Assembly: GCA_016764155.1 (NCBI GenBank) | Contig: JAESSK010000332.1 | Coordinates: 1 to 8,590, forward strand | Direction: 5' to 3' | DNA length: 8,590 nt | Origin: Rhizobiaceae bacterium | GTDB lineage: Bacteria; Pseudomonadota; Alphaproteobacteria; Rhizobiales; Rhizobiaceae | Part shown: one piece after another, positions 1-6,201 of the stretch | How positions within the stretch are numbered: the stretch's first letter is position 1 | How the letters are laid out: every line of letters starts with the position of its first letter | Made by a program: the position numbers and the translations under genes | The notes under the pieces: generated by a model | What the model saw: only the letters and a program-made list of their open reading frames with translations | What the model was told of the DNA's origin: nothing | The model's database searches: none

Positions 1-230
1 ATGACGAGTGGGTGGTTTATCAGGAAGGGGAGCTTTCCAATATTAGGCCTCTGTCCGAACTCACCAGTAATTGCGGGTTTGGTGATAACGCCGCCATGCT
101 GTGCGGTACTTTTGGTGCGATTGGCGGCGTGCGGCCAGCCTCGCGATATAGAATGGAATTGGAAGACCCGGTTCTGGGTAGGAAAATCCAGCTAAACTAT
201 TCGGTTACAACGCTTCCGATTGTTGAATAG
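1..230 (+). CDS. DUF2848-like protein, 3' end only
   Basis: This is the C-terminal part (about 75 residues) of a protein whose start lies before the window. The frame beginning at base 3 is open to the window edge and stops with TAG at 228-230. The GTG at 12 is an internal valine, not a start. The visible tail reads DEWVVYQEGELSNIRP, then AAMLCGTFGAIGGVRPA, then MELEDPVLGRKI and ends TTLPIVE. From memory, the block CGT-x-x-AIGG-x-RPA followed by MELEDPVLGR and a 'LPVV'-type end is characteristic of the DUF2848 family, about 220-residue proteins of unknown function found in proteobacterial catabolic loci. A link to fumarylacetoacetate hydrolase-like enzymes is possible but not shown by this fragment. 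The gene converges on the minus-strand cluster and may or may not belong to the same pathway. An overlapping open frame at 1-195 has no family character and is a shadow. Confidence 0.72.
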   Translation, partial: DEWVVYQEGELSNIRPLSELTSNCGFGDNAAMLCGTFGAIGGVRPASRYRMELEDPVLGRKIQLNYSVTTLPIVE

Positions 231-241
231 GCGGGACTGAT

Positions 242-269
242 GATGGCACGCAATTAATTGCGTGCCATC
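242..269 (+). terminator. Perfect 28-bp palindrome between convergent genes, likely terminator
   Basis: Bases 242-269 form a perfect inverted repeat. As RNA it would fold into an 11-bp stem (arms GATGGCACGCA and TGCGTGCCATC) with a six-base loop, ATTAAT. It starts 11 bases after the stop of the plus-strand gene and ends 30 bases before the end of the minus-strand cluster. On the plus strand it is followed by a U-rich stretch (TCTATTTAAATTT), so it best fits a rho-independent terminator for the plus-strand gene. On the minus strand no U-run follows, so there it may only be a 3'-end-protecting hairpin. Confidence 0.7.
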
Positions 270-299
270 TCTATTTAAATTTGAAACCGTCGGTTCCGA

Positions 300-680
300 T
301 TAGGCAGCGTCTAATTCTTCAAATGCTGCTTTTGCGATGCGGAAAGAATCTACGCCTGCAGGAACGCCTGCATAAATCGCGACCTGCATGAAGATTTCGC
401 GTATCTCATTTTTGGTCACGCCGTTTTTAAGCGCGCCCTTAATGTGCATTTTAAGTTCGTGCGGGCGGTTGAGCGTTGCAATCATTGCCAAGTTTAACAT
501 CGAGCGGGTTTTATGAGGTAGTTCTTCACGGCCCCAAACGGCACCCCAGCAATATTCAGTAACCAGTTCTTGCATAGGCTTACTGAAATCGTCAGCGGCG
601 GCAAATGAGGCCTCTACGAATTCGGCACCCAGCACTTTTTTGCGAATTTCAAATCCGCGATCAAATGTTTCTTTGCTCAT
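300..680 (-). CDS. Carboxymuconolactone decarboxylase (CMD) family protein, PcaC-like
   Basis: A 126-residue single-domain protein of the CMD/AhpD-like superfamily. PcaC, the founding member, decarboxylates 4-carboxymuconolactone in the protocatechuate pathway. The family pattern is clear: LPHKTRSMLNLAMIATLNRPHEL, then HIKGALKNGVTKNEIREIF, then QVAIYAGVPAG. Length fits PcaC. There is no CxxC (the only cysteine is in EYCWG), so it is not an AhpD-type thiol peroxidase. Glu and His in the PHELKMHIKGAL stretch (E75 and H79 from this start) fall where the family has conserved polar residues. I chose the ATG at 680 because GGAG at 687-690 lies six bases before it; the ATG at 686 abuts that GGAG and would be poorly initiated. 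It is the last gene of the minus-strand series, 119 bases after dctM, and probably acts on a carboxylated lactone or a beta-keto-acid-like intermediate of the imported substrate. The exact substrate is unknown. Confidence 0.85.
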   Translation of the reverse strand: MSKETFDRGFEIRKKVLGAEFVEASFAAADDFSKPMQELVTEYCWGAVWGREELPHKTRSMLNLAMIATLNRPHELKMHIKGALKNGVTKNEIREIFMQVAIYAGVPAGVDSFRIAKAAFEELDAA

Positions 681-799
681 AGTCATCTCCAGTTTTTGGG
701 TCTAAAATTAAAAAAAGGGAATGCTGACGCTTAGCCCACGCGCCGCATCCAATTCAGAATTAGTTGGTAATTTCCTTAGCCAAGATTGATTACATCAGA
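681..799 (-). other. Gap between dctM and the CMD-family gene
   Basis: This stretch holds no gene. In the minus-strand transcript it contains a weak hairpin (749-767, outer arms CCAA/TTGG with a GU pair inside) and, further on, a run of seven U (710-716). The two are too far apart to be a normal intrinsic terminator. The ribosome binding site of the CMD-family gene (GGAG) lies at 687-690. I see no convincing promoter, so read-through from dctM is the simplest reading. Confidence 0.4.
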
Positions 800-2086
800 T
801 CAATAGAACTGGTTTGGCAACCAGATCGCAACGTCAGGAACTGCCAATAAAAGCGCGATTAGCAACAGCATGGCGATCAGGAATGGAATTACGCCGATGC
901 TCATGTCGTTGAATTTACCGCCGCGCGTTCTAACACCGTGCACCACGTATAAATTGATACCAATCGGCGGCGTAATCAGGGCCGCTTCCATCAGAACAGT
1001 GATCATGATGCCGAACCAGATCGGGTCGAAACCCATATGGACAACAATTGGAAAAACAACAGGAATGGTGGTCAACATCATCGACAGGGTTTCCATGAAC
1101 ATGCCGAGGATCAGATAAAACCCAATGATGGCAAGCATGGTCTGCATTGGCGTCCAACCGAGATCTTCAATTGCTCCGAGCAATGCCTGGGTCACGCCCA
1201 TGAAGCCCAGAACAAAATTTAAAAATACTGCGGCCAGAATAATCAGCATGATGGTCGCGCTCGAACGCATGGTGCCCTCAAAAGCTTCCAGCAACATTTT
1301 TACCGACAGCGCCCTGTTCCACGCAGCAATCATCAATGAGAAAATCACACCGATGGAGGCGGCTTCCGTAGGGGTGGCCACACCTGCATAGATTGATCCA
1401 ACGACCACAAGAAAAAGCAACATCGGTGGCAATAAGTCAGGCAATACCCGAAAGCGCTCAGCCCAGTTGCTTTCCATTTTTTCTCCGCCCCATTCGGGTT
1501 TTCGAAGAACCGCAATGACGATCATTGCCATGAATAAAACAGCAAGAATGAGACCGGGAAAGATGCCTGCGAGATAAAGCTCCGGCACGGATGAATCCGT
1601 CAACAGGCCGTAAATAATCAAATTGATCGAAGGCGGAATGAGAATTCCCAGCGTGCCACCAGCGGCAAGCGAGCCTAGAAACAAGCGCTCATTATACCCA
1701 CGTTTTTCAATTTCTGGATAAGCAACACAACCGATTGTTGCGGCAGTTGCAACGCTGGAACCGGAGGTCGCGGCGAAGATTGCAGACGAGCCGATATTGG
1801 CGTGCATCAACCCACCCGGCAACCATGACAACCACTGGGCCACAGCGTTATACATGCGCTGCGCCATACCCGAACGAAGCATGATTTCGCCCAGTAAAAT
1901 GAACATCGGGATAGCAACCAGAATATATTCGATGCTTTGTTCCCAAACGAAATCACCCAACATTAATGAGCGGCGTCCACGGGTGAATATTTCGTCGAGG
2001 GCCAGGCTTAATATTCCCAACACCGACGCAACCGGCACTGCGGATGCGATAAGAGCAAGCAGCATTGTAAGAATGATTAAGGGCAT
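800..2086 (-). CDS. dctM: TRAP transporter large permease, DctM family
   Basis: This is the large membrane subunit of a tripartite ATP-independent periplasmic (TRAP) transporter, which uses an ion gradient to import organic acids handed over by a periplasmic binding protein. At 428 residues it has the usual DctM length and is almost wholly hydrophobic, consistent with about 11-12 membrane segments. Family blocks seen in order are AIPMFILLGEIMLRSG (59-73), GSSAIFAATSGSSVATAATIG (split around 99-119), GGTLGILIPPSINLIIYG (143-160), TPTEAASIG (238-246) and ITPPIGINLYVVHG (371-384). The start ATG at 2086 is preceded by a weak GGA; no better start is visible. It lies 36 bases downstream of dctQ and is surely co-transcribed with it. 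Substrate specificity cannot be read from this subunit. Confidence 0.96.
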   Translation of the reverse strand: MPLIILTMLLALIASAVPVASVLGILSLALDEIFTRGRRSLMLGDFVWEQSIEYILVAIPMFILLGEIMLRSGMAQRMYNAVAQWLSWLPGGLMHANIGSSAIFAATSGSSVATAATIGCVAYPEIEKRGYNERLFLGSLAAGGTLGILIPPSINLIIYGLLTDSSVPELYLAGIFPGLILAVLFMAMIVIAVLRKPEWGGEKMESNWAERFRVLPDLLPPMLLFLVVVGSIYAGVATPTEAASIGVIFSLMIAAWNRALSVKMLLEAFEGTMRSSATIMLIILAAVFLNFVLGFMGVTQALLGAIEDLGWTPMQTMLAIIGFYLILGMFMETLSMMLTTIPVVFPIVVHMGFDPIWFGIMITVLMEAALITPPIGINLYVVHGVRTRGGKFNDMSIGVIPFLIAMLLLIALLLAVPDVAIWLPNQFY

Positions 2087-2122
2087 CGGGGTGTATCCGT
2101 TGATTGTAAAATATACATTGAT

Positions 2123-2689
2123 TTAAATATGGGTTTCATCGCTGATTTCTTGTTCAATGGTGCGCACACCGGCAATGGCATTGATGGTCCGCCAGTCACG
2201 CCGGGTCAGACAAATTATCGAATAAACGCTCAAAAAAGCGAGGCAAAGAAGGAAAAAAGCCAGGCCAGTAATCCAGAAAATTTGGGGAATCCACAAGGGG
2301 ATTGCCAACGTGGTTTGGGCGGAAGAATTGTATTGCCAATTCTCCAGAAACATCCCCCACGCATTGGTGGTCAACAGATAAATGTAATAGAGCAGGCAGA
2401 ACAGACCCAGCATATCAAGCAGCGCTTTGGTCTTGAGGTTGAGAAGATTATAGAGCGCATCGATGCGAATATTGGAACGTGTAAACAAACAATAGGCATA
2501 GGCCCATGTGGTGCTGGCGGCGAACACATAGCCCGTAATTTCATCAGAACCACTAATGGTGTAACCGAATATTTTTCGCGAAATGACATCCAGCGTCACC
2601 ATGAACGCGGATAGTAAAAGCGCGCCCCCGCCAACCCAAACGGCGACACGGGAAATACTAAGCAAATGGCTGTGAATTTTATCCAACAT
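2123..2689 (-). CDS. dctQ: TRAP transporter small permease, DctQ family
   Basis: This is the small four-helix membrane subunit that pairs with DctM in TRAP transporters. It has 188 residues with hydrophobic segments at about 15-35, 50-70, 90-108 and 133-160, as usual for DctQ. The family signature LDVISRKIFGYTISGSDEITGY (33-54) is clear: a helix end with D-x-x-x-R, then a G-S-x-E-I/L-T stretch. A second conserved patch, RSNIRIDAL (71-79), matches the cytoplasmic loop of the family ('G-H-I-R-V-D'-like). The charged tail after residue 162 is predicted to be cytoplasmic. The ATG at 2689 follows GGGCGGG, a modest ribosome binding site. It sits between dctP (98-base gap with a hairpin) and dctM (36-base gap). 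Confidence 0.93.
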   Translation of the reverse strand: MLDKIHSHLLSISRVAVWVGGGALLLSAFMVTLDVISRKIFGYTISGSDEITGYVFAASTTWAYAYCLFTRSNIRIDALYNLLNLKTKALLDMLGLFCLLYYIYLLTTNAWGMFLENWQYNSSAQTTLAIPLWIPQIFWITGLAFFLLCLAFLSVYSIICLTRRDWRTINAIAGVRTIEQEISDETHI

Positions 2690-2787
2690 TGAAAACCCGC
2701 CCTAAAATCTTGAGGAAAGTATCCGGTTCCCAACCGCTGGTTAAGGCTGTGGCTGGGACCCGGAAGTTTTTATCAAGCCATAAAGGG
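2690..2787 (-). other. Gap between dctP and dctQ containing a stem-loop
   Basis: This 98-base gap carries an inverted repeat: CCGGTTCCCA at 2723-2732 pairs with TGGGACCCGG at 2754-2763 (nine of ten positions), enclosing a smaller AACC/GGTT stem. In the minus-strand mRNA it lies just after the binding-protein gene and is not followed by a U-run, so it should not stop all transcription. Such hairpins behind solute-binding-protein genes often protect the upstream message, giving more binding protein than permease. On the opposite strand a T5 run follows, so it could stop antisense transcription. Confidence 0.55.
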
Positions 2788-3861
2788 CTATTCAGCGGAT
2801 GCGGTAACGCCGATGGCTTTACCGATTGTGTCGTTCCACTCGGCAACGCAAGCAGCACCACAGCGTTTTGCCCAACGCTTCACCACAACATTAATGGCGA
2901 TGTCTTCGAGCATTTTTTGGTCTTCCGATGAAGGGATGATTGCCGTCATATTGCCGACTTCCCCTTTGTCGCAGGGACCTTGAGCGTTACAATCCATGCC
3001 GATTTGATCGAGGGTTTTTAGATATACCCAAAGATCATCCTCAAGTTTCATGGCCTCTGATGAAATCAGATCCTGAGTTTCCTTGTTCAGGCTATTCCAG
3101 GTATCCATGTTCATTGCAGTAAAGGTTGCTGCATAACCCACGCGAACGCGGATATTGTGGGTCACAACCTGCCACCATTTGGCGTTATAGGCTGGCATGG
3201 TGCCGGTGATGCCGCAATCAACAACGCCTTTTTGCAATGCTGGTACAACTTCCGCGAAGGAGATTGTTACAGCGCTTGCACCAAGACCTTCGATGAAGTC
3301 ACCAAGGGTACGGCTATAGGTGCGGATTTTCTTACCCTTGAGATCTTTCAAAGAGACGTTCTTATTTGAACGATCACCAAGATTGCACCAAAGCTGCTGG
3401 CTTGGGAACGGATATATATTGAGAACCTTGCCGTTATATTTTTCAGCAACTTCACGAGCGATAACGCCGCGATATGCGTTCACTGCTTTGCGGTAAGTAT
3501 CGAAATCCTGAATGACACCAGCCAGATCGATACCTTCTAGGGCCGGGCTTGCTTTGGCGCTATAAGATGTGAGCGCATGCACTGCGTCATAGGCACCTTT
3601 TTTGAGGCCGGACATAACTTCGAAGCCTTTTAGGCCGAGTTCTGTATATGGTCTGGTATTGGAAGTCAGTTTTCCGCCAGAAGCTTTTGGCAGAATTTCA
3701 GTCCAGAATTTATGTTCAAATTCCTTGTAGTTTTCAAGATTTCCCCAAGTGCCAACAACATCAAATTTATATTCCTGAATTTCAGCAGTTGCTGATTGCA
3801 GGCCAAGAGCCATTGCTGCGGTAGCAAAGGCTGCCACCAGTATTTTCTTTGATTTGAACAT
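2788..3861 (-). CDS. dctP: TRAP transporter periplasmic solute-binding protein, DctP family
   Basis: This is the extracytoplasmic receptor that captures the substrate and delivers it to DctQM. The 357 residues start with a clean signal peptide (positive MFKSKK, hydrophobic core to about residue 20, likely cleavage after SATA at 26). The mature protein has the DctP pattern: LKDLKGKKIRTYSRTLGDFIEGLGASAVTISFAEV, then PALQKGVVDCGITG. Arg180 of KKIRT is placed where the family has the arginine that grips the substrate carboxylate, so an organic acid ligand is likely. Tryptophans near 229-230 (KWWQVV) may line the pocket. The mature chain has six cysteines (159, 216, 291, 297, 334, 338), unusually many, so disulfides are possible. 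The start ATG at 3861 has a strong ribosome binding site (GGGAGAGAG, positions 3865-3873 approximately). It follows the MmgE/PrpD gene by 37 bases. The ligand is unknown. Confidence 0.94.
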   Translation of the reverse strand: MFKSKKILVAAFATAAMALGLQSATAEIQEYKFDVVGTWGNLENYKEFEHKFWTEILPKASGGKLTSNTRPYTELGLKGFEVMSGLKKGAYDAVHALTSYSAKASPALEGIDLAGVIQDFDTYRKAVNAYRGVIAREVAEKYNGKVLNIYPFPSQQLWCNLGDRSNKNVSLKDLKGKKIRTYSRTLGDFIEGLGASAVTISFAEVVPALQKGVVDCGITGTMPAYNAKWWQVVTHNIRVRVGYAATFTAMNMDTWNSLNKETQDLISSEAMKLEDDLWVYLKTLDQIGMDCNAQGPCDKGEVGNMTAIIPSSEDQKMLEDIAINVVVKRWAKRCGAACVAEWNDTIGKAIGVTASAE

Positions 3862-3898
3862 AATCTCTCTCCCTTTTATTGTTCAAAATATTGTCCCG

Positions 3899-5290
3899 TT
3901 AGGGCGTTGGTACAGCTAATACGAGCAGAGCGCTCATATCCTCCACGCTGTCTATTGCCCAAACAGCATCAATGAGCCGTTTGGGGTCGTCACACCCGCT
4001 TCTCTGAGCGGTTAGTTCTGTAAGTTTGTTTTCTAAATCGCGATCCGTCAATGGGTTGGCGGCGCAGTCCTTTGAGGCACTGATGGTTTCCGAAATGATT
4101 TTTCCGGACTTAAGACGTATTTTCACATCTATGCCCTCAATCGGAATTGATGGGTCTTTTGTGATTTGAACCTTGGCGGCAATGTTTGAAACGGCAGGGT
4201 TGGCAATTGCCTGATCGCTAAACTGATCGATGCCAGCTTTGCCAAACAATATGGATACCGCCACCGCATGTTGCGCACTTACCTGAGATTCACGACCACT
4301 TGCGACGGTCGGTCTATCGGCCCGTTCGCTCAATAATGAATGCCCGGCAACTGTAATTTTTTCAATCTCGTCAATCATAAATCCGGCCTGCGTCTGAAGG
4401 TTCAAACAGGCCTCAATCACCGGGTTTAACACCACACCGCATGGATAAGGTTTGTAGGTATTTGCAAATAGTTCCCAGCGTTCACCGAGGCCTTGGGTGA
4501 TTTCTGCATAGTCCGGATTTTCACCGGTTACATGTAGGAAACCGCGTTCCCCTTCAAGAGGACGAGGTGGGCCATCGAAGCCCTCTTTGGCAAGCAAAGC
4601 TGAAAGCAAGCCGTTGCGTGCAGCATTTCCAACGCCCATACTTTTAGACATGTAGCCCAAATTTTCCACAAGACCACCGGCCTGCGCAGAGGCGGAACCT
4701 AAGGCCCAAACCATTTGTTGCTGGTTCAAGCCAATGATTTTTCCAACGGCAATGGCAGCGCCGAAAACGCCGCATGTGGCGGTGATGTGCCAGCCGCGTT
4801 TATAATGATCGGGCGACACAGCATTGCCGATCCGGCATTCAGCTTCCACTCCGAGAACGAAGGCTTGCATGAATTCCTTGCCGGAAATTTTCCGCTGTTC
4901 GCATAACGCAAAGAGCGCTGCTGCTACAGGTGCTGTCGGGTGAATGATCGTCGGGAAATGGGTGTCGTCGAAATCGAATACATTGGCGCTAGCGGCATTA
5001 AAGAAAGCCGCATTCAAGATGTCGGTTTTATCGTTACGGCCAATTATTCTGGCAATTGGTTTTTCGGAAAATTTTGAAACAACGCCGTAAGCTTTTTCGA
5101 TTGTCGGATCACTTGCGCCAAGCAGAGCCACGGCGAAATAATTCATCAGCGCCCGTTTGCTTTCGTGGCGCAGGGCATCGGTCATTTGCCGCTCTGAGAA
5201 ATCAACCGCAAATTGTGCCAGAACCTTCGTTGGTTCAGATGCCTCCGCAGCGTCTTTGGCAATTGCCGAAATGATCGAGGAAAGTGTCAT
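3899..5290 (-). CDS. MmgE/PrpD family protein
   Basis: A 463-residue member of the family that includes 2-methylcitrate dehydratase (PrpD) and cis-aconitate decarboxylase (IRG1/CAD), enzymes that eliminate water or CO2 from polycarboxylic acids. Hallmarks in order: NAAFFNAASANVFDFDDTH (about 93-111), HPTAPVAAAL (117-126), the RGWHITATCGVFGAAIAVGKIIGL region, SKSMGVGNAARNG and NTYKPYPCGVVLNPVIEA. The DDTH...HPT stretch is the conserved active-site segment of the fold. I chose the ATG at 5290 because its first bases form an ATGA overlap with the stop of the dehydrogenase gene, implying translational coupling; an in-frame ATG at 5317 would add nine residues without family support. In PrpD-type operons one expects PrpB/PrpC partners; none are here, so methylcitrate is unlikely to be the substrate. 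A dehydratase, decarboxylase or isomerase/epimerase acting on a related acid is the likely role. Confidence 0.92.
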   Translation of the reverse strand: MTLSSIISAIAKDAAEASEPTKVLAQFAVDFSERQMTDALRHESKRALMNYFAVALLGASDPTIEKAYGVVSKFSEKPIARIIGRNDKTDILNAAFFNAASANVFDFDDTHFPTIIHPTAPVAAALFALCEQRKISGKEFMQAFVLGVEAECRIGNAVSPDHYKRGWHITATCGVFGAAIAVGKIIGLNQQQMVWALGSASAQAGGLVENLGYMSKSMGVGNAARNGLLSALLAKEGFDGPPRPLEGERGFLHVTGENPDYAEITQGLGERWELFANTYKPYPCGVVLNPVIEACLNLQTQAGFMIDEIEKITVAGHSLLSERADRPTVASGRESQVSAQHAVAVSILFGKAGIDQFSDQAIANPAVSNIAAKVQITKDPSIPIEGIDVKIRLKSGKIISETISASKDCAANPLTDRDLENKLTELTAQRSGCDDPKRLIDAVWAIDSVEDMSALLVLAVPTP

Positions 5291-6081
5291 TGCCCGACCA
5301 CGCTGGTTACTGTCCATCCGCCATCAATCGGAAAGGACGCGCCGGTAATGCTGCCGCTGGCAGCGCCGCAAAGGAAGACCATCATGGCGGCAACGCTATC
5401 GGATTCCACAAAATCTCCATCAGGCTGACGACCTACTAAAAACTGCGCTTTGGCCTCCTCTTCGGAAATGCCGTCATCGGCGACCATCGCATCAATCATG
5501 CTACCGCTTAGTGATGTGTTCACGGCTCCGGGGCAAACTGAATTGCAGGTAACACCGGACCTTAGGGTCTCCATAGCAATAGCCCTAGTCAGGCCTAAAA
5601 GCGCTGTTTTGGTGGTGATATAGCTGGCGCGATTACCCGTTGCCAAAGTACCGAAAACCGAGGAGACATTTATGATGCGCCCCCATTTTTGTTGGCGCAT
5701 TGCGGGTAGCGCTAGACGTATGGTGTGAAACGCGGATGTGAGATTAACGGAAATTGCTCGATCCCAGTCGGCTGGATCGGTTTCTTCTACCGGTCCGAAA
5801 AAGCGGACGACCGCGTTGTTGACGACAATATCAACCTTGCCAAATCGATCCGTTGCAGTTGCAAACATTTCTTCGATTGCATGATGATCACCCACATCAG
5901 CACCATGAAAAAAGGCGTCTATGCCAAAATCATCCCGAATAGCTTTTGCAAGGGTGGAGCCCGCTTCGTCGCCTTCGATGCCGTTGAGAACCACATTGCA
6001 TCCCTCGGCAGCAAACGAGCGGGCAGCAGCCAAACCAATTCCGGCTGTCGAACCAGTAACTAGGACCGTCCTACCCTTCAA
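5287..6081 (-). CDS. Short-chain dehydrogenase/reductase resembling D-3-hydroxybutyrate dehydrogenase
   Basis: An NAD(P)-dependent classical SDR of about 264 residues. In numbering from the GTG at 6087: the cofactor-binding TGSTAGIG is 11-18, NNA 90-92, Asn115, catalytic Ser143, Tyr156 and Lys160 (Y-ITT-K), and the closing DGGWT has Trp258. The general look (LKGRTVLVTGSTAGIG, VVLNG, SAFHTIRLALPAMR, GITEEEAK-like insert at 206-213, DGGW) is that of D-3-hydroxybutyrate dehydrogenase. However, the positions that hold the hydroxybutyrate carboxylate in that enzyme (Gln94, His144, Lys152, Gln196) are Arg95, Phe145, Arg153 and Met197 here, and Trp187 is Ala188. A different 3-hydroxy acid or alcohol is therefore expected. 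Start: GGGGAGG at 6087-6093 lies five bases before TTG at 6081, whereas the GTG at 6087 overlaps it, so TTG is favoured. It is first in the operon and its stop overlaps the MmgE/PrpD start (ATGA). Confidence 0.92.
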   Translation of the reverse strand: MKGRTVLVTGSTAGIGLAAARSFAAEGCNVVLNGIEGDEAGSTLAKAIRDDFGIDAFFHGADVGDHHAIEEMFATATDRFGKVDIVVNNAVVRFFGPVEETDPADWDRAISVNLTSAFHTIRLALPAMRQQKWGRIINVSSVFGTLATGNRASYITTKTALLGLTRAIAMETLRSGVTCNSVCPGAVNTSLSGSMIDAMVADDGISEEEAKAQFLVGRQPDGDFVESDSVAAMMVFLCGAASGSITGASFPIDGGWTVTSVVGQ

Positions 6082-6086
6082 AAGCA

Positions 6087-6093
6087 CCTCCCC
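6087..6093 (-). promoter_or_regulatory. Ribosome binding site that decides the SDR start
   Basis: GGGGAGG on the minus strand is a near-ideal Shine-Dalgarno sequence. It ends five bases before a TTG (6079-6081), while the upstream GTG (6085-6087) shares its last base and could not be read from it. TTG is therefore the more likely start codon. Confidence 0.6.
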
Positions 6094-6119
6094 AGGCTAC
6101 TTTAAGCTAACTTTTCAAA

Positions 6120-6148
6120 AGCTTATGATAGCGGTAACATTTTGTCAA
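6120..6148 (-). promoter_or_regulatory. Promoter with embedded LacI-family operator driving the SDR-MmgE-TRAP-CMD operon
   Basis: On the minus strand TTGACA (6148-6143) is a perfect -35 box. A loose -10 follows: TAAGCT at 6125-6120 with 17-base spacing, or CATAAG at 6127-6122 with 15. Inside the spacer, 6125-6140 is a near-palindrome, on the plus strand ATGATAGCGGTAACAT. Six of its eight base pairs are symmetric (pattern ATGnTAnCGnTAnCAT), with the central CG typical of LacI-family operators; one half, GGTAACAT, equals the half-site form used by GntR-like members. A repressor bound here would cover the promoter. The LacI-family gene ends 54 bases upstream of the -35 box, so it is the obvious candidate regulator. 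The -10 assignment is uncertain. Confidence 0.62.
6125..6140. promoter_or_regulatory. Candidate LacI-family operator
   Basis: A 16-bp interrupted palindrome (12 of 16 bases symmetric) centred on CG at 6132-6133. It lies between the -35 and -10 elements of the promoter in front of the dehydrogenase gene. It is the only site of this form I found in the gaps of the window; I saw no second copy in front of the repressor gene itself. Confidence 0.6.
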
Positions 6149-6201
6149 GCAAGACGATTTATTGGTGTATCAATGGGAAATTTTAAAGAAAATTCAGTGA
6201 C

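Noticed and set aside
1..195. Plus-strand open frame with an ATG at base 1
   Set aside because: It overlaps the DUF2848-like frame, is rich in random-looking cysteine/proline, and shows no family pattern.
749..767. Weak hairpin between dctM and the CMD-family gene, considered as a terminator
   Set aside because: The stem is short and AT-rich, and the U-run lies more than 30 bases further on, so it does not make an intrinsic terminator.
2129..2614. 161-codon plus-strand open frame opposite dctQ
   Set aside because: It is antisense to a clear DctQ gene and has no recognisable domain.
3899..5290. Naming the MmgE/PrpD protein as 2-methylcitrate dehydratase (prpD)
   Set aside because: No methylcitrate synthase or lyase genes are present and the family is functionally broad; the symbol would claim too much.
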